A stretch of 64,000 nucleotides of DNA from the NCBI GenBank assembly GCA_038330415.1, contig JBBQNZ010000003.1:1-64000 (forward strand), in the 5' to 3' direction. The notes below the pieces were generated by a model. It saw nothing but the letters and a program-made list of their open reading frames with translations. It had not been told where the DNA came from and ran no database searches. Below are positions 15,681 through 23,443 of this stretch, piece by piece (within the stretch, counting starts at the first letter, position 1; the number at the start of each line of letters is the position of its first letter). A program made the translations under genes and the position numbers. The stretch is from Fodinibacter sp038330415 (GTDB lineage Bacteria; Actinomycetota; Actinomycetes; Actinomycetales; Dermatophilaceae).

Positions 15681-16418
15681 ATGCTCGTGATGACCACCCC
15701 ACCGCACGACCACGCGACCAGGTCGCCCGACGAGCACCTGCAGGACGACCACGACCACCACCACCACCACCACCACCACCACCACCACGGTGAGGTACCG
15801 ACCGCCGGGCACGGGCACAGCCATGGACTCGTCGACCCGTCGATCGTTCGCTCCAGGGCCGGTGTCAAGGCCGTCTCGCTCAGCCTCGCCATCCTGCTCC
15901 TGACATCCGTCGCGCAGTTCTTGGTGTTCCGAACCAGCGGCAGCGTCGCGCTGCTGACCGACGTCATCCACAACGGCGGCGACGCCCTTACTGCGATTCC
16001 ACTGGGAGCCGCCTTCCTCCTGCGCAGCCGACGTGCCGAACGCTGGTCGGCCTACTTCGTCGTCGGGGTCATGTTCGTCAGTGCACTGCTCGCCCTACAG
16101 CAGGTCATCGAGCGATTCCTGCATCCGAGCACCCCCACACACCTGTGGGCCTTGTTCCTTGCGGGCCTGTTCGGCGTGGTCGGCAACGAGGTCGCCGCCG
16201 TCATCCGGTGGCGGGCCGGGCGCCGACTCGACAGCGCCGCACTGATCGCGGACGGCAACCACGCGCGGGCAGACGGCTACGTCAGCGCTGGCATCATCGT
16301 CAGCGCCGGGTTCATCGCCCTCGGACTTCCCATCGCCGACCCGATCATCGGGCTGGTCATCACTGCCCTGATCCTGCGTGCGACCTGGCAGTCGTGGACC
16401 ACGGTCCGCCGCGCGTGA
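15681..16418 (+). CDS. cation diffusion facilitator (zinc/cobalt-type efflux), short form
   Basis: Protein of 245 aa. The N-terminus is extremely His-rich, with eleven consecutive His (26-36) and GHGHSHG after it. Six hydrophobic helices follow. The transport-site motifs are present: TDVIHNGGD in helix 2 (Asp, His, Asp) and NHARAD in helix 5. The chain stops right after helix 6, so the usual C-terminal cytoplasmic dimerisation domain of about 80-90 residues is missing. An in-frame ATG at 15690 is an alternative start. It is divergent from its likely ArsR repressor. Confidence 0.88.
   Translation: MLVMTTPPHDHATRSPDEHLQDDHDHHHHHHHHHHHGEVPTAGHGHSHGLVDPSIVRSRAGVKAVSLSLAILLLTSVAQFLVFRTSGSVALLTDVIHNGGDALTAIPLGAAFLLRSRRAERWSAYFVVGVMFVSALLALQQVIERFLHPSTPTHLWALFLAGLFGVVGNEVAAVIRWRAGRRLDSAALIADGNHARADGYVSAGIIVSAGFIALGLPIADPIIGLVITALILRATWQSWTTVRRA
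15756..15788 (+). repeat. (CAC)11 trinucleotide tract encoding polyhistidine
   Basis: Eleven perfect CAC codons in the CDF gene. A pure triplet tract can change length in frame by slippage and so vary the metal-buffering tail. Confidence 0.9.
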
Positions 16419-16464
16419 CCGACTCTCGGTTGGCGCGAAGTGACGCTCGCGGCCGGCGGCCCCG

Positions 16465-17421
16465 TCAGGAGTGCAGGCTCATGGTGGCTCGGGCCACCTC
16501 GAAGAGGTGCTCGGTGTGGGACCCGGTGTCGATGGCGCCGGCTGCGCTGACCAGCACCAGGGCGAGCACAGCCACGGTGAGGGCGCGGCGTGGCCGCGGG
16601 GCGGGTGCGAGCATCGCCCTGGCGCGCACGAGCGCGATGCTGTCCGACATCCGCAGCGCCAGGCGGGCCACCACGCCGGAACCCGAGCCGGCAGCGTTGC
16701 GCTGCGTGGCGAGGCTGGCGCGGGCCACGGCCCTCGCCATCAGCGAGCGCTCACCGACCTCGCGTGCGGCGGCCTCGTCGGCCCAGCGTTCCACGGCTGC
16801 GCCCACGGCGCGCGCGAGGGGACGCAGCAGCGGGTTGGCCGCTGCCGACAGCTCGGCGACCTGGACGTAGAGGTGGTGGTGGTGGCACAGGTGCGCCGCC
16901 TCGTGGGCCAGCAGGACGCGACGCTCGGCGGCTGGCAGGGCTCGTAGCATCCCGGTGGAGACGACGACTCGGCCGCTCAGACCGGGCAGGGCGTAGGCGT
17001 CGGGTGCGTCGTCGTCGAGCACGACGAGCCCGTCGATGCCCTCGCCGAGTCGGCGACAGGTCGCCTCAGCCACGGCGAGGTCGCGGCCAGCAACTACGAA
17101 CCGGTGTACGGCCATGCCCATCAGCGCGAGACAGGCCAGCGCGCACGCTTCGCCGAGCGCCAGCGGGACGGGCTCCGAGGCTGCCACCACGCGCGCCGAC
17201 CAAGCGCCCAGCGAGGCGACCAGGGGCACTTGCGCGAGGGCCTCGAACCCGGCCACGGCCAACACAAATCCGGTCGACAGCGCGGTCACGAGCCCGGCCA
17301 GGGTGAGCAGCCGCACGGCGGTCGCAGGGGGGAGCAGGCGCCCGAGGCGGGTGCCGACCAGGGCCAGGATGATGCTGACCATCAGCGGCGCCAGCATCCA
17401 CGCGGCGGCGGGGGCGTTCAC
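16465..17421 (-). CDS. M56-family membrane metallopeptidase (BlaR1/MecR1-like)
   Basis: Protein of 318 aa. Hydrophobic helices at about 10-30, 38-60 and 88-110 and near 280-300 flank a cytoplasmic gluzincin domain with HEAAH (173-177) and a downstream ERWADEAA that supplies the third ligand. It lacks the extracellular penicillin sensor domain of BlaR1, as is usual in actinobacterial homologues. Its ATG overlaps the stop of the BlaI-type gene by ATGA. Family members cleave the BlaI repressor on signal. Confidence 0.88.
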   Translation of the reverse strand: MNAPAAAWMLAPLMVSIILALVGTRLGRLLPPATAVRLLTLAGLVTALSTGFVLAVAGFEALAQVPLVASLGAWSARVVAASEPVPLALGEACALACLALMGMAVHRFVVAGRDLAVAEATCRRLGEGIDGLVVLDDDAPDAYALPGLSGRVVVSTGMLRALPAAERRVLLAHEAAHLCHHHHLYVQVAELSAAANPLLRPLARAVGAAVERWADEAAAREVGERSLMARAVARASLATQRNAAGSGSGVVARLALRMSDSIALVRARAMLAPAPRPRRALTVAVLALVLVSAAGAIDTGSHTEHLFEVARATMSLHS

Positions 17422-17813
17422 GAGCGGCTGCGGGGGTCGGGGTCCGCGTCACCCAAGAGTGCGCGCAGGGTCTGCTCGTCCTCCGCGGAAAGCTCCGCGA
17501 CGAACCGCGCCAGCACACTGGCCCGGTCACCTCGCGAGTCGAGCACCCGCCGCATCCGGTGTGCCGCCAGAGCCTCCTCGACCTGGCCCGGGTCACCGAC
17601 CAAGGAGTAGGCGTAGGCGCGACCCGGCATCGAACGAGCCAGCACCCCTTTGGACTCCAGGCGGGCCAAGGTCGTCATGACCGTGGTGTAGGCCAAGCCG
17701 CCGCCGAGGTCGGCCAGGACGTCGTTGGCGGTCACCGGACCAGGGGCTGCCGCGACACTGGCGAGGACCTCGCGTTCGAGCTCGCCGCGGCCACGCGTCG
17801 GCGTCGATGTCAC
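17418..17813 (-). CDS. BlaI/MecI-family repressor
   Basis: Protein of 131 aa. The winged HTH (LEREVLASV, VTANDVLADLG, YTTVMTTLARLESKGVLAR, GRAYAY) is followed by a helical dimerisation region with FVAELSAEDEQTLRALL. The start is a GTG preceded by CGGAG. It is cotranscribed with the M56 peptidase gene, and a TACTAC/GTAGTA dyad sits 17 bp upstream, consistent with autoregulation that ends when the peptidase cuts the repressor. Confidence 0.9.
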   Translation of the reverse strand: MTSTPTRGRGELEREVLASVAAAPGPVTANDVLADLGGGLAYTTVMTTLARLESKGVLARSMPGRAYAYSLVGDPGQVEEALAAHRMRRVLDSRGDRASVLARFVAELSAEDEQTLRALLGDADPDPRSRS

Positions 17814-17829
17814 CGCAGCTCCGATCGTC

Positions 17830-17848
17830 TACTACTCTGCTGGTAGTA
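17830..17848. promoter_or_regulatory. BlaI-type operator
   Basis: TACTAC and GTAGTA form a perfect 6-bp inverted repeat with a 7-nt spacer. Actinobacterial BlaI proteins are known to bind TACTAC/GTAGTA dyads. It lies between blaI and the plus-strand PAP2 gene and could affect both. Confidence 0.7.
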
Positions 17849-17931
17849 CGACCGTGTCGGTCGCACCACCATGATGCCCCATCCCGACCCGGCTCCCGCC
17901 CGGAGTCCGACCCGGTAAGGATCCCAGCGCC

Positions 17932-18582
17932 GTGAGCCAGCTCCGACTCCTGGACGACCGCATCTTCCTGGCCGTCAACGCCTGGGCCCGCCACACGGCC
18001 GCCCTGCACGGTCCGGTGCTGGCCTACGCCACCTATGGCGTGGTGTTCTTCGGCGCGCTCCTGCTGGCCGCCCTGGTGCTCTCGCGCCACACGTCCAGCC
18101 GCGACCTGGCCGCCACCGGGTGGGCCGCCGTCGCGCCGCTCCTGGCCGTGGCGATCAACCAGCCGGTGGGTGCCCTGTTCGGAGAGGCGCGCCCGTACGT
18201 CGACCACCCCGGCATCGTCCGCCTGGCCGATGTGACGACCGACTTCTCCTTCCCCTCCGACCATGCCGTCATGGCCGGGGCGGTCGTCGCCGGGCTGCTC
18301 CTGGCCCACCGACGGCTCGGTGCCGTCGCCGTGGTCGCGGCCCTGTTGATGGCGTTCTCCCGGGTGTACATCGCCGCGCACTACCCGTGGGACGTGGTCG
18401 CCGGCCTCCTGCTCGGCGCCGCCGTGGCACTACTGGGCTGGCTCGTTCTGGCCACGCCGCAGACGGCGCTGACCCGGTGGCTGCGCACCCTCCGCGGGCT
18501 GCGGGTTGTCTTCGCCGACCCCACCCAGCGGCCGGCCTCCGACAGCACGCACCTCGACCCTGTGACGGCCACCCGGCCGTGA
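17932..18582 (+). CDS. PAP2-family phosphatase
   Basis: Protein of 216 aa with five or six hydrophobic segments. All three catalytic motifs are visible: GEARPYVD (reduced KxxxxxxRP), FPSDHA (PSGH type), and SRVYIAAHYPWD (SRxxxxxHxxxD). It probably dephosphorylates a lipid or undecaprenyl pyrophosphate at the membrane surface. The start is a GTG. It overlaps the following DedA gene by GTGA, so the two are translationally coupled. Confidence 0.88.
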   Translation: MSQLRLLDDRIFLAVNAWARHTAALHGPVLAYATYGVVFFGALLLAALVLSRHTSSRDLAATGWAAVAPLLAVAINQPVGALFGEARPYVDHPGIVRLADVTTDFSFPSDHAVMAGAVVAGLLLAHRRLGAVAVVAALLMAFSRVYIAAHYPWDVVAGLLLGAAVALLGWLVLATPQTALTRWLRTLRGLRVVFADPTQRPASDSTHLDPVTATRP

Positions 18583-19214
18583 CTGGGTTCCTCGACCAGC
18601 TCCTCGCCGCCGGGCCCGGGGTGGTCCTGGCCGTCGTGGGCCTGGTCGTGTTCGTCGAGGACGCCCTCTTCGTCGGCTTCTTCATGCCCGGCGAGACCGC
18701 CGCGATCCTCGGTGGCGTCGCCGCCCACACGGGCCACGTGCCCCTGGCGGCGGTCATCGTCACCGTGGTGGTCGCAGCGATCCTCGGCGACTCCGTCGGC
18801 TATGAGGTCGGCCGCCACTTCGGCCCACGCATCCTTCAGCTGCGTGCCCTCGACAAGCGCCGCGCCCGACTGGATGACGCCCAAGACTTCCTCGCCCGCC
18901 GAGGCGGCATGGCCGTCCTGCTCGGACGGTGGGTCGCGTTCTTTCGGGCCGTCATGCCCGCACTGGCCGGAGCCTCCCGAATGCCCTACCGGACCTTCCT
19001 GACCTTCAACGCCATCGGCGGCCTCATCTGGGGGCTCGTCGTCGTCACCTCCGGCTACCTCGCCGGCAGCTCCTACGCACGCGTGGAGAAGGCCATCGGC
19101 CGCGACGGGGCCCTCATCGCCGTCGCAGTGGTCCTCGTGGCCGTCGCGCTCTGGAAGGTCCGCGAACACCGTTCCAGCTCGCTCGGGCGTCCGACCGAGA
19201 CCGATGACGCGTGA
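18579..19214 (+). CDS. DedA-family membrane protein
   Basis: Protein of 211 aa. It carries the DedA signatures VFVEDALFVGFFMPGET near 25 and GDSVGYEVGRHFG near 75, then a charged loop, GRWVAFFRAVMPALAGASRMPYRTFLTFNAIGG, and a final helix. DedA proteins act in lipid-carrier or lipid transport and membrane homeostasis. The GTG start overlaps the PAP2 stop, a pairing that suggests a common lipid-phosphate task. Confidence 0.88.
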   Translation: MTGFLDQLLAAGPGVVLAVVGLVVFVEDALFVGFFMPGETAAILGGVAAHTGHVPLAAVIVTVVVAAILGDSVGYEVGRHFGPRILQLRALDKRRARLDDAQDFLARRGGMAVLLGRWVAFFRAVMPALAGASRMPYRTFLTFNAIGGLIWGLVVVTSGYLAGSSYARVEKAIGRDGALIAVAVVLVAVALWKVREHRSSSLGRPTETDDA

Positions 19215-19457
19215 CCTTGTCGTCTCCAGGACCGAGCGTGCAACCCAGGGGCTGTGAGGAGGTTCCGCTCATCACGAGGCCGTCCTGACATCGGCGCCGG
19301 TGCCGGTCTCCGACTGGGACTTCACAGAACTTTCATTGTCGTGCAGGCAGTTCCTCCACAGCGGGTGGCAAAACTGTCAGGACGAAGGTCGGTGTTGGGG
19401 AGGACCAGTCCCTCCGAACCGCGTTGCGCCTGTCGCTGCAGGTGGTCGAGGATCTGG

Positions 19458-19680
19458 GGGGATCACGGCGTCGCGGTTGGGGAAGATCCCGACCATGTCG
19501 GTGCGGCGGCGGATCTCGCGGTGGAGGCTCTCGTTGGGGTTGTTGAACCAGATGTCGCGAGCAGGCCTTCTGGAAGATCGTGACCGCGAGGATGTCCTCG
19601 CGGACCTGCTCGAGGTGCTCGGCCACGGCGCACACCTTCTCGCGCAGGGACTCGGTGATCCGGTCGAACTGGGCGTGTAC
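19458..19680 (-). pseudogene. IS256-family transposase C-terminal remnant
   Basis: Read in two frames on the minus strand, the segment gives VHAQFDRITESLREKV, AEHLEQVREDILAVTIFQKA, a one-base shift near 19563, then IWFNNPNESLHREIRRRTD and VGIFPNRDAVI. This is the conserved C-terminal region of IS256-type transposases (family usual: IWSNNP.ERLN.EIRRRTDVVGIFP). The 5' two thirds are gone and arsC follows 20 bp upstream of the remnant. Bases 19215-19457 show no gene and may hold the old IS end. Confidence 0.75.
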
Positions 19681-19700
19681 CGGGGCGCCTGACCCGCTGG

Positions 19701-20129
19701 TCAGGCGCCGACCGGTGCGACCCCGAGCTCGTCGAGCAGGGCGAGGACCCGGGTCCTGATCTCGTCGCGGATGGGCCGCACGGACTCCACGCCCTTGCCG
19801 GCGGGGTCCTCGAGCACCCAGTCCTCGTAGCGCTTGCCGGGGAAGATCGGGCAGGTGTCGCCGCAGCCCATGGTGATGACGACGTCGGAGGCCTTCACGG
19901 CATCCGTAGTGAGGATCTTGGGCGTCTCGGCGGTGATGTCGATGCCCTCCTCGGCCATCGCGGCGACGGCCGAGGGGTTGACCTGGTCGGCCGGCTCGGA
20001 GCCGGCCGAGAGCACCTCGACGGCGCCGCCCGACAGGTGCCGGGTGTAGGCGGCGGCCATCTGGGAGCGGCCGGCGTTGTGGATGCACACATAGAGCACC
20101 GACGGTCTGTCAGCGGTCGGCTGGGTCAT
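19701..20129 (-). CDS. arsC: arsenate reductase, LMW-PTP fold (arsenate-mycothiol transferase type)
   Basis: Protein of 142 aa. The phosphatase-like loop VCIHNAGRSQMAAA (CxxNxGRS) is at about 14-27, with a C-terminal-half GCGDTCPIFPGKRYEDWVLEDP. The short form without the Bacillus-type Cys triad shuttle fits the mycothiol/mycoredoxin-dependent enzymes of Actinobacteria. GAGGAG is 6 nt before the ATG. No arsR or arsenite pump is adjacent, and an IS remnant lies just downstream, so it may be an orphan of a larger ars locus. Confidence 0.88.
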   Translation of the reverse strand: MTQPTADRPSVLYVCIHNAGRSQMAAAYTRHLSGGAVEVLSAGSEPADQVNPSAVAAMAEEGIDITAETPKILTTDAVKASDVVITMGCGDTCPIFPGKRYEDWVLEDPAGKGVESVRPIRDEIRTRVLALLDELGVAPVGA

Positions 20130-20689
20130 GCAGGTCTCCTCGTCGGTGAAGCAGCCGGGTCAGGCCCGGCCTGTCGGAGGACATCTTGACGCCGGCGACT
20201 CACTGCGTCGAGATCGGGACGCTGAACAGCAACTGAACACTGGGGCACACGGCGAACGGGGGGTGGCCCGTGCCCACGCCGCCGGCGCGTCCCTCGCAGG
20301 GGTGCAGCGCAGCCGTGCGGGCCGGCCCTGCAAGGACCTTCGTGCTACGACAAACGTGCACTTGTTGCCGGTCCGACGGCACCACCACCCGGGTGACGCA
20401 CACCCTCGCCACGTCCACGACGCCCGGGCTGACCCTGTTCTACTTCGACAACCCGAACTTCCGGGCTCGGGTGGGGCAGTTCCTCGGGACGGGCTGCACC
20501 AGCGTGCGGCACTGCGGCGGGATGTCGGTCTGGGACGCCCGTTCCCGGTGCCCGCCGGGAGCCGGCTGGTGCCCAGGACCGCGGACGTGCCCGCCACCTG
20601 ACCAGCCGCTGCGGTGGTCACCCCCAGTCGCCCACAGGGGGTGACTGCCGTCGCAATGGTTGCGCCACCCCGGGTCGGCCCCCGATTCT
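20130..20689. other. 560-bp region without a confident gene
   Basis: Open frames on both strands lack codon bias and ribosome binding sites. One plus-strand stretch (about 20400-20530) translates to a protein-like segment (LFYFDNPNFRARVGQFLG) that I could not place. The hairpin at 20617-20645 is the only clear structure. Confidence 0.5.
20617..20645. terminator. strong hairpin, possible bidirectional terminator
   Basis: GTCACCCCC and GGGGGTGAC form a perfect 9-bp stem with an 11-nt loop in the gap upstream of the three-helix-bundle gene. It has no T-tract. Confidence 0.4.
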
Positions 20690-20695
20690 GTGGGG

Positions 20696-20953
20696 GTGGA
20701 CCCTGCACACGAAGCGCGCCAGATGGCCGAGGTCCAGCAGCGCCTCGAGGCCCGGTTCCCCGACCTCGACCCGACTGTGGTCGCAGCCGCCGTCCAGGTC
20801 GCGGCAGCCGGCATCACCGGCCCGGTGCGCGACTACGTGCCGCTGCTCGTGGAACGAGCCGCACGCGAACGGCTGAACCGGGCGGTGGCCGGCGACACCG
20901 CGCCGATGGCGGAGGAAGAGCCGCAACCTGACCGTGCGGTGACCCCCGGATGA
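20696..20953 (+). CDS. small helical protein (three-helix-bundle dimerisation-domain type)
   Basis: Protein of about 85 aa. Helical segments HEARQMAEVQQRLEARFP, PTVVAAAVQVAAAGIT and VRDYVPLLVERAARERLNRA match a widespread family of short actinobacterial proteins with this organisation. The last 20 residues are acidic and disordered. The start is a GTG at 20696 (alternative GTG at 20690); a weak GATTCT lies 6 nt before it, which would suit a leaderless message. Function is unknown. Confidence 0.68.
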   Translation: MDPAHEARQMAEVQQRLEARFPDLDPTVVAAAVQVAAAGITGPVRDYVPLLVERAARERLNRAVAGDTAPMAEEEPQPDRAVTPG

Positions 20954-21129
20954 AATGACGTCCAACGCCGGGTGAACTCGGGCGCCATCGTCTTGTGGAG
21001 CCCCGGCACGGCATGGACTCTGGTCGTGGTTCGGACGAGTGCGGTCCGACCCTGGGCCGAAGTGGCCCCTGCGGCTGCGTCCACAACTCAGCGCGGGGGC
21101 CACTTCTTCCCCCCGCGAAGGGACGTCAG

Positions 21130-21582
21130 GTGATCCAGGCCCGAAGGCTGCGCCGGTGGGACGGTCGCTACGACCTGCTCGAGAACGACCGCCGGGTCGC
21201 CACCTGGGACAGTGCCCACTGGTCGACCGGCGGCAGGGTCACCCTCGACGGACGCAGCTTCACGGTGCGGGCCGACCTCCTGGGCGACCTGGCCAGCCTC
21301 ACCGAGGGCGGTGGGCATCGGGTCGCCACGGCACACGGGATCGGCCGCCGGAACTGGACGATCGAGTGCGAGGGGACCACCTACCACTTCGCCCGGGGCG
21401 CCCTGTGGCGCCGCGAGGAGACGCTGTACGACCGGGGACGACGGATGGGCTCGGTGAAGCGAACCAACCTTTGGCGGCGTGACGCCGCGGCCGACCTGCC
21501 CGGTATCCCGCGGGTCGTCGAGGTGTTCGCCATCGCCATGGCGCTCACCCGGTGGGAGGCCGACGCCGCCCCGACCGGGTGA
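21130..21582 (+). CDS. conserved hypothetical protein, possibly LURP-one/Tubby-like beta-barrel
   Basis: Protein of 150 aa, beta-rich, opening with RRWDGRYDLLENDRRVATWD, a pattern of short strands with GRSFTVRADLLG, RNWTIECEG and DRGRRMGSVKRTN. Such repeated strand-turn patterns occur in LURP-one or scramblase-like barrels, but this assignment is a guess. The GTG at 21130 is preceded by GAAGGGA at about 7 nt; the in-frame extension to 20995 has no such signal. Confidence 0.65.
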   Translation: MIQARRLRRWDGRYDLLENDRRVATWDSAHWSTGGRVTLDGRSFTVRADLLGDLASLTEGGGHRVATAHGIGRRNWTIECEGTTYHFARGALWRREETLYDRGRRMGSVKRTNLWRRDAAADLPGIPRVVEVFAIAMALTRWEADAAPTG

Positions 21583-21623
21583 ACCGCTCACGCAGCCACG
21601 GGCCGGCTGGCAGGATGCAGCGC

Positions 21624-21935
21624 ATGCACCCGGGCGACACCCCTCCGGCCGACGCCCCGCCCACCCGCGCGGGCATGCTCGCCCTGCTCGTCGGTGGATC
21701 CGCCCTGCTCCTCCTCGGCGTCGGCCTCGTCGCCGCCGAGCGCTTCGCCCCGATGGCCCCGACCGAGTTCGGCTGGTTCGCGTACGCCGACGGGTCCGGT
21801 GCCTCAGCGCCGACCTTCGTCGTGGTGACCACCCGCGACCTGTGGGGGCTTGCCGCGGCCGTTCTGGGGCTGGCGGCACTGGCAGCGGGTATCGGGTACG
21901 TGCTCGGTGGCCGCCGCCGCCCGCGTGCTCCATGA
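21624..21935 (+). CDS. small membrane protein with two helices
   Basis: Protein of 103 aa. Helices at about 17-40 and 73-95 enclose a loop with FGWFAYADGSGA, and a short basic tail ends RRRPRAP. It resembles other actinobacterial double-TM proteins of unknown function. The start at 21624 is likely, with an in-frame ATG at 21615 as alternative. It lies 20 bp before the PGM1-like ligase gene and may be cotranscribed with it. Confidence 0.65.
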   Translation: MHPGDTPPADAPPTRAGMLALLVGGSALLLLGVGLVAAERFAPMAPTEFGWFAYADGSGASAPTFVVVTTRDLWGLAAAVLGLAALAAGIGYVLGGRRRPRAP

Positions 21936-21955
21936 TGGGCGCCAGGAGGGTGGCG

Positions 21956-23443
21956 ATGGACGACTTCGACCGGCTTCAGGCAGCGCTGCCCGACGCCCTC
22001 GCGGCGAACGTTCCCGGCTCCGGGCGCGACCACGCCGTGGTCGCGATGGCGTCGTTCAGCCTGAGCGACGCCCTGCTGGCGCACTACGGCCCGCGCCTGC
22101 CCGCCATGGAGCATCGCTACCTGAACGCCTCGCTGCTGCTCAACCGGATCGACGCCGACCTCGTGTTCGTGTGCTCGCTGGCCCCTGACGCCGAGGTGCT
22201 CGCCTACTACCGCTCCCTCGTGCCACCCGACGTCGCCAACCGGATGCGGCGACGGCTGCACATCGTCACCGTCGACGACGACTCGCCCCGCCCCTTGGCC
22301 GAGAAGCTGCTCGACCGCCCCGACCTGCTCGACGAGGTCCGTCGCCTCGTCGACGGGCGCCCGGCGGTGGTCGAGCCGTGGAACGTCACCGAGCACGAGG
22401 TGGCGGTGGCCCTGGCCCTCGGCATCCCGGTCAACGGCACCGCGCCCGCCCTGCGGTCCGAGGCGTTCAAGAGCGCCGGCCGACGACTGTTCCACCGCAC
22501 CGGCGTCCCCGTGCCGCTCGGGCGCGAGGACGTGCACCGCGTCGACGACGTGGCCGCGGCCGCCGAGTGGATCAGGGCGACCCGCCCAGGCGTGGCGGCG
22601 GTGGTGGTCAAGCTCGACGACAGCGGCGCCGGTGACGGCAACGTCATCGTGCCGCTGCGCGACGACGACGGCACCCCCCGTGACCCCCACGAGGTGCTGG
22701 CCGACGTGGCCGCCCTGCCCGAATGGTTCCTCGGCGAGCTCGGCTCCGGCGGGGGAGTCGTCGAGGAGATGGTCGTGGGCGACCGGCTGCGCAGCCCCAG
22801 CGTGCAGGCCGACCTGCTGCCCGGCGGCGAGGTGCGGGTGCTGGCGACGCACGACCAGGTGCTCGGCGGCAACAGCGGGCAGGTCTACCTCGGCTGCCGG
22901 TTCCCCGCCGACCCGGCATACGCCGCCGACCTCGCCCGCCACGGCGAGGCCGTGGGGCGCGAGCTGGCGGCGCGCGGCTGCGTCGGCCGGATCGGCGTCG
23001 ACTTCATGGCCGCCCAGTCGGGGGAGGGCCCGTGGTCACTCACCGCCCTCGAGGTCAACCTGCGCAAGGGGGGCACCACCCACCCCTTCTCGGCCCTGCG
23101 CAGCCTGGTCCCCGGCCGGTACGACACCGGGTCGGGCACCTGGCTGGCCGACGCCGACGGCAGCACCCGGGCCTACCGCTCCACCGACAACTTCGTCGAG
23201 CCGTCGCTGGCCGAGCGCCGCCCCCAGTCGGTCATCGACGCCGTGCGCGACGCGGGCCTGCAGTTCGACGGCGCGCACGGCACCGGCGTCGTGCTGCACA
23301 TGCTCGGCTGCCTCGCTGTCGACGGGCGGTTCGGCGCCACCGCCATCGGCCGCACCCCCGAGCACGCCGACGAGCTGTATGCCGCGACGCTCGCCGCCGT
23401 GGTGCCCCGCGGCGCCGCTGCGGTCGAGCTCACCCGAACATGA
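21956..23443 (+). CDS. ATP-grasp ligase, peptide ligase PGM1-related
   Basis: Protein of 495 aa. AGGAGG 6 nt before the ATG fixes the start. The N-terminal half (to about 150) is an alpha/beta domain with SLLLNRIDADLVFVCS. The C-terminal half is ATP-grasp: VVVKLDDSGAGDGNVIVPL, then EEMV, GCVGRIGVDFM and LEVNLRKGGTTHPF, which provide the metal-binding Glu and Asn. Overall it matches the PGM1-related peptide-ligase group named after the pheganomycin ligase, which joins an amino-terminal unit to a ribosomal peptide. The substrate here is unknown. Its stop overlaps the start of a GAP-family transporter gene. Confidence 0.8.
   Translation: MDDFDRLQAALPDALAANVPGSGRDHAVVAMASFSLSDALLAHYGPRLPAMEHRYLNASLLLNRIDADLVFVCSLAPDAEVLAYYRSLVPPDVANRMRRRLHIVTVDDDSPRPLAEKLLDRPDLLDEVRRLVDGRPAVVEPWNVTEHEVAVALALGIPVNGTAPALRSEAFKSAGRRLFHRTGVPVPLGREDVHRVDDVAAAAEWIRATRPGVAAVVVKLDDSGAGDGNVIVPLRDDDGTPRDPHEVLADVAALPEWFLGELGSGGGVVEEMVVGDRLRSPSVQADLLPGGEVRVLATHDQVLGGNSGQVYLGCRFPADPAYAADLARHGEAVGRELAARGCVGRIGVDFMAAQSGEGPWSLTALEVNLRKGGTTHPFSALRSLVPGRYDTGSGTWLADADGSTRAYRSTDNFVEPSLAERRPQSVIDAVRDAGLQFDGAHGTGVVLHMLGCLAVDGRFGATAIGRTPEHADELYAATLAAVVPRGAAAVELTRT

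Noticed and set aside
20160..20708. 182-residue minus-strand frame in the arsC-upstream gap
   Set aside because: Cys/Arg/Ser-rich wrong-frame composition and no ribosome binding site.
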